From the NCBI RefSeq assembly GCF_050433445.1, contig NZ_JBNPXF010000003.1:62001-126000 (forward strand): a DNA stretch of 64,000 nt, read 5' to 3'. Source of the DNA: Kroppenstedtia sanguinis. GTDB taxonomy: Bacteria; Bacillota; Bacilli; Thermoactinomycetales; DSM-45169. Made by a program: the position numbers and the translations under genes. This document shows, piece by piece, positions 1 to 7,738 of the stretch. Below the pieces are notes generated by a model that worked only from the letters and a program-made list of their open reading frames with translations, was not told where the DNA came from and did no database searches. Positions within the stretch are counted from its first letter, which is position 1. The number at the start of each line of letters is the position of its first letter.

Positions 1-256
1 GATCACCGTCAATGCAAAACCCAATCTCAACCGTGGCGAATTGCGCGCTTTTCGGGCTCTCCTGCACCAGGTGGAACAAAATGGACTAGAAGGGCAGAAC
101 ATCCATAATCACCCGAACTTCTGGGAATATATCAAGGGCTATACCAGCTATATCGAGATGGTCCGGGGAGAAGCCGCTGCCCCCTACAGGGAGCAGGTGA
201 AGCGGATCGCCCGCAAGTACGGACTGAATGCAAAAATGGAAAGTGGACATCCGTAA
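1..256 (+). CDS. Reverse transcriptase, C-terminal fragment (cut by window edge)
   Basis: An open frame enters from the left edge and stops at 256; the last 84 or so residues are visible. They include NRGELRAFRALLHQVE, then NPNF/HPNFWEYIKGYTSYIEMV-like text. This resembles the thumb/C-terminal end of retron-type or related prokaryotic RVT_1 reverse transcriptases, where an 'FRALLHQ' helix precedes an 'I.G...Y..MV' segment. The catalytic YxDD motif would lie upstream, outside the window, so activity cannot be judged. A retron ncRNA or partner gene, if any, would also be outside. The frame is followed within 5 bases by a strong terminator. The family call is inference from a short tail; another RVT class is possible. 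Confidence 0.55.
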   Translation, partial: ITVNAKPNLNRGELRAFRALLHQVEQNGLEGQNIHNHPNFWEYIKGYTSYIEMVRGEAAAPYREQVKRIARKYGLNAKMESGHP

Positions 257-260
257 AAGA

Positions 261-294
261 AAAGCAAAGAAGCACCCTGCAGGGTGCTTCTTTG
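261..294 (+). terminator. Terminator, first copy of a 34-bp direct repeat
   Basis: Perfect hairpin GAAGCACCCTG/CAGGGTGCTTC followed by TTTG, directly after the reverse transcriptase stop. The same 34 bases recur without mismatch at 2509-2542, where they form the terminator of rpmB. The two copies bracket the two accessory genes at 351-2478. Confidence 0.85.
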
Positions 295-322
295 CAGGCT
301 GTCGAGATTTTAACGACGCTTG

Positions 323-346
323 AAGACCCGCTTAAGCGGGTCTTTT
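323..346. terminator. Bidirectional terminator
   Basis: Palindrome AAGACCCGCTTAAGCGGGTC followed by TTTT, with AAGA on the other side. It lies 4 bases past the stop of the minus-strand gene at 351-1805 and so most likely ends that transcript. Confidence 0.7.
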
Positions 347-350
347 ATCA

Positions 351-1805
351 TTAATTGATTGAAGCGGTATACTGAAAGCTCCAAGTCACTGAGTCAATAT
401 TGGGGTAACCATAGATTTGCCCCCGTACACCTCCCCAGTGTTTTTCATATCTCATCGTATATCCCGTAAAATCACTTGAAATGGTGCGATATACTTTACC
501 GTTATTAACTAATCGTTGATCTTCAGGGGTCGCTTGAAAACTATGGACTTGACCAAATGCTAGGAGTTCCTGGCCACTCAAGCTATCCCATATGTCGTAA
601 CCTGTATCTGCATACGGAATCAATCCCCAAACGAATGCTACTAAGTCTGGATCCTCCCACAATACCCCATTCACTTGTTGATTGATATAGACATTATCTC
701 CTTCCAATGCGCCATGGGCTATCTGTAAATCCTCCAATATTAAACCCGTGTCATAGTATACAACCTGAAGTTGACCGGTTAAATGGTTATATTCCAGCGC
801 CAACCCATGATTGATTTCCGTTTGTGATTCGAATCCCTGAAGTGCATCATTGAAGCGAGCTATGAGGTTCAAGTAGGAAAATTGGGTAATAGTGGAGTAA
901 AAATAGTCTTCACTTCTAGCATTATAGGCACCATACGGCTCTGAATTGATGTAATGGTATCTTTTCCAGCCAGATCCCTTGAATAGACTTTCGGGGATAT
1001 CATAGTTGGAAAGCTGAACACCGTTCGGATAACGGCGAGAGTCCTTTAAATCATTAAGCAACCGAAGAAGCTCTTTTTGGGAGACATTAATATCGGTCCA
1101 ACCATCAGCTTGAATGGAAATGGGTTTTTCTACGGAGAGTTTTCCTTTTGAATCCACTTTTCCAGTCATTTTGAAATCCATGGAGTCTTCGATTTTTGAA
1201 AAATCGGATTTACGGCTGATATACATGAGGTTGACAATTTTTTCTCTGACTTCATTGGCTTTCATTCGGTGATTTTTGACTTGCTGTTGGGCACCACTGA
1301 AAAGCTGAGTAAACTCTTGATCAGGAAGGGCTTTTTGAAGAATGACCCGTTCTCCACTTTTCTTATGCTCCAAAATTAAAGACAAGATAGTTTTGCCTTC
1401 CAAACTACGGTTTTCTTTTAAGAGAACAGTCCCCTTGTTCTGTTTTTCGACCCACAATTGTAGTACATTAAAATCCTTGGTTCCTTTAAGTTCGCCGAGA
1501 ACCAGTTTTTTATCGTAGGCTCCTTTGCCAGTAGCAGGATAAAGATTCCCAGTCAAAGACAGATCGTAAGTACGGCCTTTGTAAGTCAATTTCCCTTGAA
1601 TTTGAGCCGATCCATCTGTCTGGGATAATTGTATGTTTTGCAAATTCGCACTGGAATCAACGTCCTTAAATTCATGGTTTTTGACGACCCCGTTGATGCT
1701 TTGAATCTCAAACTCACTTTGGGATTGTCCACTTTGGGCCGCTACGGGAGAGAAAAGGGAGAGTACCAAGAAACACGCTAACAAGAAACTGACCGATTTC
1801 CTCAA
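351..1805 (-). CDS. Secreted protein of unknown function
   Basis: A 484-residue protein with a clear signal peptide: LRKSVSFLLACFLVLSLFSP followed by VAAQ, a likely signal peptidase I site. I start it at the TTG at 1805 because GGAGGG (1813-1818) sits 7 bases upstream; a longer in-frame ATG start at 1847 has no such site and would spoil the signal peptide. The mature part is polar with no cysteine pairs or repeats that I recognise. The N-terminal third reads like a beta-rich domain (INGVVKNHEF, GKLTYKGRTYDLSLTGNLY), and the C-terminal third is rich in Tyr/Trp/Gly. No family is recognised. It is convergent with the upstream reverse transcriptase and divergent from the lipoprotein at 1996. Confidence 0.75.
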   Translation of the reverse strand: MRKSVSFLLACFLVLSLFSPVAAQSGQSQSEFEIQSINGVVKNHEFKDVDSSANLQNIQLSQTDGSAQIQGKLTYKGRTYDLSLTGNLYPATGKGAYDKKLVLGELKGTKDFNVLQLWVEKQNKGTVLLKENRSLEGKTILSLILEHKKSGERVILQKALPDQEFTQLFSGAQQQVKNHRMKANEVREKIVNLMYISRKSDFSKIEDSMDFKMTGKVDSKGKLSVEKPISIQADGWTDINVSQKELLRLLNDLKDSRRYPNGVQLSNYDIPESLFKGSGWKRYHYINSEPYGAYNARSEDYFYSTITQFSYLNLIARFNDALQGFESQTEINHGLALEYNHLTGQLQVVYYDTGLILEDLQIAHGALEGDNVYINQQVNGVLWEDPDLVAFVWGLIPYADTGYDIWDSLSGQELLAFGQVHSFQATPEDQRLVNNGKVYRTISSDFTGYTMRYEKHWGGVRGQIYGYPNIDSVTWSFQYTASIN

Positions 1806-1995
1806 GAAAAATCCCTCCATAAAAAAAATTAGCATGTACAATAACACATTATTGTAAATGCATGTAAATTATAGCACGAACTATTCAGTGAAGTAAACCT
1901 ATTGCCAAAACAGAGTTATATTGAAAATATCTTTATAAATGGGAATACGGAAGATATGCTATAGGTAGCGGTATTTTTACACAAAGGAGGAGTCT

Positions 1996-2478
1996 ATGGT
2001 GCGGTATGGTGCTTTGTTTTTATTGATCAGTTTCATTTTTGCTGGATGTCAGTCAGAAGAGAGCTTTTCAGGGAAGGTTGGAGGTATTAATCATGGTCTT
2101 AGTGTGGGTAGCAAAAAATTAAGTGTTACAGTGTTTCAATGGGAAGGGGGGGGAATAAATCTAATAAAATCAGTGGAATTAATCATGGTAGAGCTTCCAG
2201 AGATAAAACAAAGAGAAGAGCAGATGCGAATACCACGAAAAATCATGAGTTTTTTGGGAAATGAATATGACTACAAAGTAACCGCCAAATTCGTGGATTC
2301 CCCAGAAAAAGGAGGGCCAACTCCGGGATTTATTTATCATAATAAAGAGGACATTGCTATAGCTCTATTAAAGCAAGGATATTTAAAAGTAGACAAGAAT
2401 TCAGAGTTCGCTGATGATTATCCTGAAAAGTTCCAAAAGTACCTTAAGGCTGAATCTACTACTAAAGAAAGTAAGTAG
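1996..2478 (+). CDS. Small lipoprotein with degenerate SNase-like fold
   Basis: 160 residues. The start ATG follows AAAGGAGG. The N-terminus carries a lipobox (LLISFIFAGC, Cys17), so it is predicted to be a lipid-anchored surface protein. The rest loosely follows a staphylococcal-nuclease-like layout: a strand reading VELIMVELPEI where the family has 'VRLigvdaPE', then a later helix IALLKQGYLKVD and DYPEKFQKYLKAE, where family members have 'L...GlA.v.....Y...l..AE..A'. The catalytic Arg/Glu positions are not evident, so a nuclease activity is not claimed. It is AT-richer than the housekeeping genes that follow. The fold assignment is inference. Confidence 0.65.
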   Translation: MVRYGALFLLISFIFAGCQSEESFSGKVGGINHGLSVGSKKLSVTVFQWEGGGINLIKSVELIMVELPEIKQREEQMRIPRKIMSFLGNEYDYKVTAKFVDSPEKGGPTPGFIYHNKEDIAIALLKQGYLKVDKNSEFADDYPEKFQKYLKAESTTKESK

Positions 2479-2508
2479 AGGTACCACTAGTGACTTTGAA
2501 CCGTGAAT

Positions 2509-2542
2509 AAAGCAAAGAAGCACCCTGCAGGGTGCTTCTTTG
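2509..2542. terminator. rpmB terminator, second copy of the 34-bp repeat
   Basis: Identical to 261-294. It lies 14 bases beyond the rpmB stop and, being palindromic with A/T on both sides, can serve both directions. Confidence 0.85.
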
Positions 2543-2556
2543 TTAAAAACCGCCAA

Positions 2557-2745
2557 TTAGGCGCGGGTCACTTTACCCGATTTGAGAGCTTTGGTGCTCA
2601 CATAGACGCGTTTGGGTTTGCCATCGACCAAGATGCGAACTTTTTGGACGTTGGCCCCCCATTTGCGACGGGATTTCCGGTGTGAGTGGCTGACCTGGTT
2701 ACCGGTACGCCCCTCTTTGCCGGTGATATAGCAACGACGTGCCAT
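2557..2745 (-). CDS. rpmB: 50S ribosomal protein L28
   Basis: 62 residues, MARRCYITGKEGRTGNQVSH to KSGKVTRA, matching bacterial L28 (about 62 residues in Bacillales) end to end, including the ANLQKVRI-like block (ANVQKVRILVDGKPKRV) and the STKALKSGKV tail. It is a large-subunit protein added late in assembly. This form has only one Cys, so it is the zinc-free type. The ATG at 2745 follows AGGAGGTGGGG; a longer in-frame reading to 3060 lacks support. It is monocistronic and divergent from yloU-fakA, the usual Bacillales arrangement. A promoter and a GC-rich, roughly 120-base leader are visible upstream. Confidence 0.97.
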   Translation of the reverse strand: MARRCYITGKEGRTGNQVSHSHRKSRRKWGANVQKVRILVDGKPKRVYVSTKALKSGKVTRA

Positions 2746-2869
2746 GTTCCCCACCTCCTGTCCTGTCTGGGAGAACGAATTGAAAATCTGTTGGGCCGGG
2801 TCTGGCCCGCCGGTCCCGGATCCGGATGCCGGAATCCGCGGACTACTCCGGGCAACAAAATACCTCACC

Positions 2870-2898
2870 ATTTTAGCACAGGAACTATTCCCTTGCAA
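2870..2898 (-). promoter_or_regulatory. Vegetative promoter of rpmB
   Basis: On the minus strand TTGCAA (2898-2893), a 17-base spacer and TAAAAT (2875-2870). The leader from about 2863 to 2746 contains GC-rich self-complementary stretches (around 2818-2842) that could fold; I cannot tell whether they regulate. Confidence 0.7.
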
Positions 2899-2999
2899 GA
2901 AGCCTCCCCCTTGAGTAAGATGGTTTTGTCTGCTTTTTTTCTGACAGAGGTTGTTGTACAATAAGCCTGAGCATGGAACCCGCTTGGGAGGAATTTGAC

Positions 3000-3365
3000 A
3001 TGACTTTGGATGTATCCACTCATTATGGAGAGATCGAAGTATCCAATGATGTGATCGCAACCATCGCCGGCGTTGCAGCCATGGATTGTTATGGTCTGGT
3101 GGGAATGGCTTCCCGTAGCCAATTGAAAGACGGCATCGCGGAACTCCTAGGCAAGGAAAACCTTAGCAAGGGAGTCGAGGTCCGGGAGGAACAGGGCCAG
3201 ATGGAGATCGATATGCATATTATTGTGGGATACGGAACCAAAATTTCCGAGGTGGCCCACAATGTGCAATCCAAGGTGAAATACACCCTGGACCAGATGG
3301 TGGGGCTCCAAGTGAGCCGGGTGAATGTGTTTGTGCAAGGGGTCCGGTTGGTGAGCGAAGAGTAA
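3000..3365 (+). CDS. yloU: Asp23/Gls24 family envelope stress protein (YloU)
   Basis: 121 residues of the Asp23/Gls24 (DUF322) family. Typical features: 'GEIEVSNDVIATIAGVAAMDCYGLVGM' near the N-terminus (shown in part), a central V..G..I..V......V....Q..V...V, and the end 'VNVFVQGVRL'. I take the ATG at 3000 with GGGAGG 8 bases upstream; an in-frame start at 2973 precedes that site. Family members are small cytosolic or membrane-proximal proteins linked to cell-envelope stress; the biochemical role is unknown. It sits 12 bases before fakA, with which it is conserved as a pair across Bacillales, so co-transcription is expected. Confidence 0.92.
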   Translation: MTLDVSTHYGEIEVSNDVIATIAGVAAMDCYGLVGMASRSQLKDGIAELLGKENLSKGVEVREEQGQMEIDMHIIVGYGTKISEVAHNVQSKVKYTLDQMVGLQVSRVNVFVQGVRLVSEE

Positions 3366-3377
3366 GGGGGACCACTG

Positions 3378-5069
3378 TTGGTACGAGTGATTGATTCACA
3401 GATGTTTTTGGATATGGTTCGGGCGGGAGCGAAGAGACTCAACGGGAGCGTGGATCAAGTGAACGCGCTCAATGTGTTCCCGGTCCCGGATGGAGACACC
3501 GGCACCAATATGAACCTGACACTAACTTCCGGTGTAAAGGAGCTGGAAAGGGAAGCGGCTTCCAATGCCCACGTTGGGAAGTTGGCGGAAGCGCTTTCCA
3601 AGGGCTTACTCATGGGAGCCCGGGGAAACTCTGGCGTGATCCTCTCCCAATTGTTTCGCGGTTTTGCGAAAGGAGTGGCTGACCAGGAGATTTTAACTTC
3701 CCGGGAGTTTGTCGAGGGCTTGAAGCGTGGTGTGGACACGGCATACAAGGCAGTGATCAAGCCGGTGGAGGGAACGGTACTGACCGTGGCCCGGGAAGCC
3801 GCTGAGATGGCGGTTCGAACAGCTCACCGAACGGAAAACTTGGCAGAGTTGATGGAGAGGGTTCTGAAGGAATCCCGAAGCGCTCTCCAACGCACCCCGG
3901 AACAGCTCCCGGTTCTGGCCCAGGCCGGCGTGGTCGATGCAGGGGGACAGGGGCTTGTTCGGATCTATGAAGGATTTCTGGCAGCACTGACCGGTGAGGA
4001 AGTCTCCTACACAATGACCGATGCAGACGGAGAATCTGTCGATTTAAATCGTCTCGGAGAGATTGCCCACCGGCAGAGTGCCCAATCCCATTTTGAAACC
4101 GGGGATATTGAACATGGGTATTGCACGGAATTTATTGTTCAATTGAAACCGGACAAGTTATTGGAAACTCCTTTCTCAGAAGAGCAGTTTCGCAGGGATA
4201 TGGCCAGGTTTGGCGACTCCCTTCTGGTCGTCGCCGATGATGATCTGGTCAAGGTTCACATCCACGCCGAGCAACCAGGAGACACCTTGACTTATGCCCA
4301 GCGTTATGGGGAGTTGACCCGGATCAAGATTGACAACATGCGGGAGCAACACGCCACAATTCTCGATACGGAACACCAAGAGTCAGGGGAACTGGCCTCC
4401 GTTTCAGAGAAAAAACGTTATGGGTTGGTGGCGGTGGCCAGCGGAGACGGAATTTCGGAGATTTTTCGGAGCCTGGGTGTCGATGTGGTCATTCAGGGCG
4501 GTCAAACCATGAATCCCAGCACGGAGGAGATGGTTCAGGCTGTTCGGGAGATTCCTGCAGAACATGTTTTCATACTTCCTAACAACAAAAATATCATTAT
4601 GACTGCGGAACAGGTGACGGAACTAGTGGAGGTTCCGGTGACAGTTCTGCCGACCCGGAATATTCCCCAAGGTTTGGCAGCTCTTCTTTCCTTCAATGAA
4701 GAAGCGAATGCGGATCTGAACCAAAAACGTATGATGGAGAGCGTCGGGGATGTCTCTTCCGGTGAAGTTACTTACGCGGTTCGGGACTCCCAGTATGAAG
4801 GTGGAAACATCCAAGAGGGGGATTTTCTCGGCATCTGGGAAGGCCGGATTGAAACGGTCGGTGCAGACCTGCTGGCAACCTCTCGGGATCTCCTCACCCG
4901 GATGCTCACCCATGGTGGGGATATGGTCACTCTTCTTTACGGGGAAGACGTGACCCCGAACCAAATACAAGAGTTGACCCATTTCCTCGCGCAAAATTAT
5001 CCTGACGTGGAATGCGAGGTTCACTACGGAGGACAACCCCTCTACTATTTCTTATTCTCCGTGGAATAA
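3378..5069 (+). CDS. fakA: Fatty acid kinase catalytic subunit FakA
   Basis: 563 residues, the usual length for FakA/YloV. An N-terminal DhaL/DAK2 kinase domain carries VPDGDTGTN (about residues 36-44; Asp ligands for Mg-ATP) and GARGNSGVILSQ. A middle region and a C-terminal DegV-like fold follow (HGGDMVTLLYGEDV). FakA phosphorylates fatty acids held by a FakB (DegV) protein so that they can enter phospholipid synthesis through PlsX/PlsY. The TTG start at 3378 follows AAGGGGG with 7 bases of spacing. The next gene encodes a DegV/FakB-type protein, which fits the two-subunit enzyme, and plsX lies 13 kb downstream. Confidence 0.94.
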   Translation: MVRVIDSQMFLDMVRAGAKRLNGSVDQVNALNVFPVPDGDTGTNMNLTLTSGVKELEREAASNAHVGKLAEALSKGLLMGARGNSGVILSQLFRGFAKGVADQEILTSREFVEGLKRGVDTAYKAVIKPVEGTVLTVAREAAEMAVRTAHRTENLAELMERVLKESRSALQRTPEQLPVLAQAGVVDAGGQGLVRIYEGFLAALTGEEVSYTMTDADGESVDLNRLGEIAHRQSAQSHFETGDIEHGYCTEFIVQLKPDKLLETPFSEEQFRRDMARFGDSLLVVADDDLVKVHIHAEQPGDTLTYAQRYGELTRIKIDNMREQHATILDTEHQESGELASVSEKKRYGLVAVASGDGISEIFRSLGVDVVIQGGQTMNPSTEEMVQAVREIPAEHVFILPNNKNIIMTAEQVTELVEVPVTVLPTRNIPQGLAALLSFNEEANADLNQKRMMESVGDVSSGEVTYAVRDSQYEGGNIQEGDFLGIWEGRIETVGADLLATSRDLLTRMLTHGGDMVTLLYGEDVTPNQIQELTHFLAQNYPDVECEVHYGGQPLYYFLFSVE

Positions 5070-5091
5070 CAAGATCAGTGGAGGTGCCCGA

Positions 5092-5949
5092 ATGTCAAAA
5101 GTGCAGGTGATCACGGACAGCACAGCGGATATTCCCAAGCATCTCATCGAGGAGTTGGGGATCGCGGTTGTTCCGCTAAAAGTGCATTTGTCTGGTGAAT
5201 CCTATGTGGACGGTGTAACCATCACGCCGTCTGAGTTTTATGCCCGCCTTAAGGAAAGCGATGAGATGCCGACCACATCCCAGCCTTCTCCCATCGACTT
5301 TGTAGAAGCATACCGGGAAGCGGCCAAGGATGTGAATGTGGACATCCTGTCCATCCATCTCTCTTCCGCTTTCAGTGGAACCTATCAGTCTGCCTTGCTG
5401 GCCCAATCCATGGTGGAAGATGAGCTCAAGGTGACGGTGATCGATTCGAAAAAGGCCTCTTATGCCATCGGGATGATCGTGGTCGAGGTGGCCCGGGCAG
5501 CCAAGGAAGGAAAATCCCTGGATGAGTGTGTGGCGATCGCCAACCGGCTCATCGAGGAGGAACAGGTTTTCTTCCTAGTCGATACCTTAGAGTATCTGCA
5601 GAAAGGCGGACGCATCGGGAAAGCATCCGCTGTGGTCGGTTCATTGCTCAATATTAAGCCGATCCTGTCCATCAACCCCGAGGGAGAAGTTTTTCCTGTG
5701 GACAAAGTGCGGGGAAAGGGAAAGGCGATCTCCCGTATCTTCGATATGTTACAGGAAAACATGCCGGAGGGGGCAAAGGATGTCTCCGTATTGTATACAG
5801 ACAATCGGGAGGAAGCGGATCAGTGGGCTGAACGCCTCCAAGAGACGTTTCGAGTGGACCATGTGGAGTACACAGAGATCGGTCCGGTGATCGGGGCCCA
5901 TGTGGGTCCGGGAACGATCGCTGTGGTCTGCTTACCCAAAACATCCTGA
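5092..5949 (+). CDS. DegV family fatty-acid-binding protein (FakB type)
   Basis: 285 residues with the DegV layout: N-terminal 'ITDSTADIPKHL', then 'PTTSQPSP', the lipid-contacting 'SSAFSGTYQSA', and 'DTLEYLQKGGRIGKASA' with 'IKPILSI'. DegV proteins bind a fatty acid acyl chain and present its carboxylate to FakA. RBS GTGGAGGTG lies ahead of the ATG at 5092, 22 bases after fakA, so the two are surely co-transcribed. Which fatty acid it prefers (saturated or unsaturated) cannot be read from the sequence. Confidence 0.93.
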   Translation: MSKVQVITDSTADIPKHLIEELGIAVVPLKVHLSGESYVDGVTITPSEFYARLKESDEMPTTSQPSPIDFVEAYREAAKDVNVDILSIHLSSAFSGTYQSALLAQSMVEDELKVTVIDSKKASYAIGMIVVEVARAAKEGKSLDECVAIANRLIEEEQVFFLVDTLEYLQKGGRIGKASAVVGSLLNIKPILSINPEGEVFPVDKVRGKGKAISRIFDMLQENMPEGAKDVSVLYTDNREEADQWAERLQETFRVDHVEYTEIGPVIGAHVGPGTIAVVCLPKTS

Positions 5950-5997
5950 ACCCGGCGAATCCGCAGGCGACCGGGTATGGGCGAGGAGGGAACCCGT

Positions 5998-6654
5998 ATG
6001 AAATTTCGGTCTGTTTTTGATATTATCGGTCCTATTATGATTGGGCCCTCCAGTTCGCATACCGCAGGTGCGGCGCGGATCGGAAGGGCGGCCCGTTCTC
6101 TGTTCGGACGGTTGCCCCGACGGGTAACCATCACCTTGTACGGATCCTTTGCCAAGACGTATCGGGGACACGGGACGGATGTTGCCTTGGTCGGGGGATT
6201 GTTGGATTTTGACACCGATGACGAACGGATGGTGCAGGCCTTGGAGATGGCCCGGGAGTCAGGGGTGGAGATCACCTTCATTGAATCGGAAGAGGGGGCG
6301 GATCATCCCAATACAGCCCACCTTCATCTGGAGGATGATCAGGGGGATCTGGGAGTGACGGGAATCTCCATTGGCGGCGGCAAGATGGAAATCGTGGAGT
6401 TGAATGGTTTTGAATTGAGCCTTTCTGGAAGTGCCCCTGCGCTGCTGGTGACACATCATGACCGATATGGTGCGGTGGCCAAGGTGGCGACTGTCCTGGC
6501 CAATCACCAGATTAACATCGGTTATATGCAGGTATCCCGAAAAGAGAAGGGTTTGGAAGCGCTGATGATCATCGAAACCGATCAGCACGTGGAGGACCCG
6601 ATTCAACAGGAGATCTTATCCCTGGAGGATATCACCGGAGTAACTGTGCTTTAA
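5998..6654 (+). CDS. sdaAB: L-serine dehydratase, iron-sulfur-dependent, beta subunit
   Basis: 218 residues. The N-terminal domain shows 'IGPIMIGPSSSHTAGAARIG', the serine-dehydratase beta signature. The last 70 or so residues form an ACT domain (ALLVTHHDRYGAVAKVATVL... INIGYMQVSR), a likely amino-acid sensing module. With the alpha subunit it deaminates L-serine to pyruvate and ammonia. The ATG at 5998 has GAGGAGGG 7 bases upstream; an in-frame ATG at 5977 is less well placed. It follows the DegV gene by 48 bases. A strong terminator closes the gene, so sdaAA downstream appears to be a separate unit. Confidence 0.95.
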   Translation: MKFRSVFDIIGPIMIGPSSSHTAGAARIGRAARSLFGRLPRRVTITLYGSFAKTYRGHGTDVALVGGLLDFDTDDERMVQALEMARESGVEITFIESEEGADHPNTAHLHLEDDQGDLGVTGISIGGGKMEIVELNGFELSLSGSAPALLVTHHDRYGAVAKVATVLANHQINIGYMQVSRKEKGLEALMIIETDQHVEDPIQQEILSLEDITGVTVL

Positions 6655-6681
6655 ACCTTTGGAAGGATCGACCGGCAAAAG

Positions 6682-6711
6682 GCCGCCGTTTTTTAGACGG
6701 CGGCTGTTTTT
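6682..6711 (+). terminator. Terminator after sdaAB
   Basis: Hairpin GCCGCCG (6682-6688) with CGGCGGC (6698-6704) followed by TGTTTTTG. An outer CCGGCAAAA...TTTTTGCCGG pair extends the stem. Confidence 0.85.
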
Positions 6712-6849
6712 GCCGGTTGTTCATGTAGAGAGGTTCGGTGTGTTAAAATGGCGGGAGAGGCTGGGAAAAAAACGATTTTGTTCCATTTCAAAGTTAAGCA
6801 TGATCGGTAGATTTTCCAATGATAGATAGATTTGGGGGGGTGGAGGCAG

Positions 6850-7737
6850 ATGAACTTTCGTTCAGTGGCGGAATTGGTGGAACTGGCGGAATCGGAACAG
6901 ATGCCGATCTCCGAAATTATGATCCAAAAAGAAATGGAAACCTTTAATAAAAGCAGGCAAGCTGTGTTTGAACAGATGGGAAAAAACCTGGACGTGATGG
7001 AAAAGGCTGTCCACAAGGGATTGAATGAACAGACGAAATCCCATAGCGGCCTCACCGGGGGAGATGCTGTGAAAATCCGGACTTATATGAATGAAGCACC
7101 GGTCCTTCTCTCCGGGACAGATGCCCTGGATGTCGTATCCCGGTCCATGGCCGTCTCCGAGGTGAATGCCGCGATGGGGACGGTAGTGGCGACACCGACC
7201 GCTGGTGCCTGTGGAATCCTGCCTGGGTGTATTTTCACTGCAGCGGAGCGGCTGAACTCCGATCGGGAGACAATGGTGCGAGGACTCTTCGTCAGTGGTG
7301 CGATCGGATACTGCATCGCAAATAATGCCTTTATTTCCGGAGCAGCAGGGGGCTGTCAGGCGGAAGTGGGTTCTGCCACAGCCATGAGTGCGGCGGCGAT
7401 GGTGGAAATGGCGGGAGGTTCTCCTTCCCAGTCGGCAGAGGCAGTGGCGATCGCTCTCAAAAACATGTTGGGCCTGGTCTGTGACCCGGTGGCGGGATTG
7501 GTGGAAGCCCCTTGTGTGAAGCGAAACGCTATGGGAGGAGCGATCGCTATGGTGGCAGCGGATATGGCGATGGCCGGTGTGAAGAGTGTGATTCCCACTG
7601 ATGAGGTGATCGGAGCCATGTACCGGATCGGACGGGATATGCCTGCCAGCTTGAGAGAGACTGCATTGGGAGGGTTGGCGGCAACCCCGACGGGTCGTGC
7701 CCATGAGCAACGGATCTTCGGGAAGCCAGCCGAGTGA
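6850..7737 (+). CDS. sdaAA: L-serine dehydratase, iron-sulfur-dependent, alpha subunit
   Basis: 295 residues. It contains the Cys-bearing blocks expected for the [4Fe-4S] cluster: 'TPTAGACGILPG', 'CDPVAGLVEAPC' and the glycine-rich 'GGCQAEVGSATAMSAA'. It forms the catalytic unit with SdaAB. The start ATG at 6850 has TGGAGG 4 bases upstream. The gene lies 195 bases past sdaAB with a terminator between them, so separate transcription or readthrough is needed for balanced subunits. The stop is followed at once by recG. Confidence 0.95.
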   Translation: MNFRSVAELVELAESEQMPISEIMIQKEMETFNKSRQAVFEQMGKNLDVMEKAVHKGLNEQTKSHSGLTGGDAVKIRTYMNEAPVLLSGTDALDVVSRSMAVSEVNAAMGTVVATPTAGACGILPGCIFTAAERLNSDRETMVRGLFVSGAIGYCIANNAFISGAAGGCQAEVGSATAMSAAAMVEMAGGSPSQSAEAVAIALKNMLGLVCDPVAGLVEAPCVKRNAMGGAIAMVAADMAMAGVKSVIPTDEVIGAMYRIGRDMPASLRETALGGLAATPTGRAHEQRIFGKPAE

Positions 7738-7738
7738 G

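Noticed and set aside
1..256. Group II intron maturase
   Set aside because: The terminator next to it would suit a group IIC intron, but the tail lacks the maturase X domain and HNH parts, and no domain V/VI-like RNA hairpin follows.
6862..7710. 282-codon open frame on the minus strand
   Set aside because: It lies wholly opposite sdaAA, is very rich in His/Arg/Ser, and has no RBS; a shadow of a real gene.
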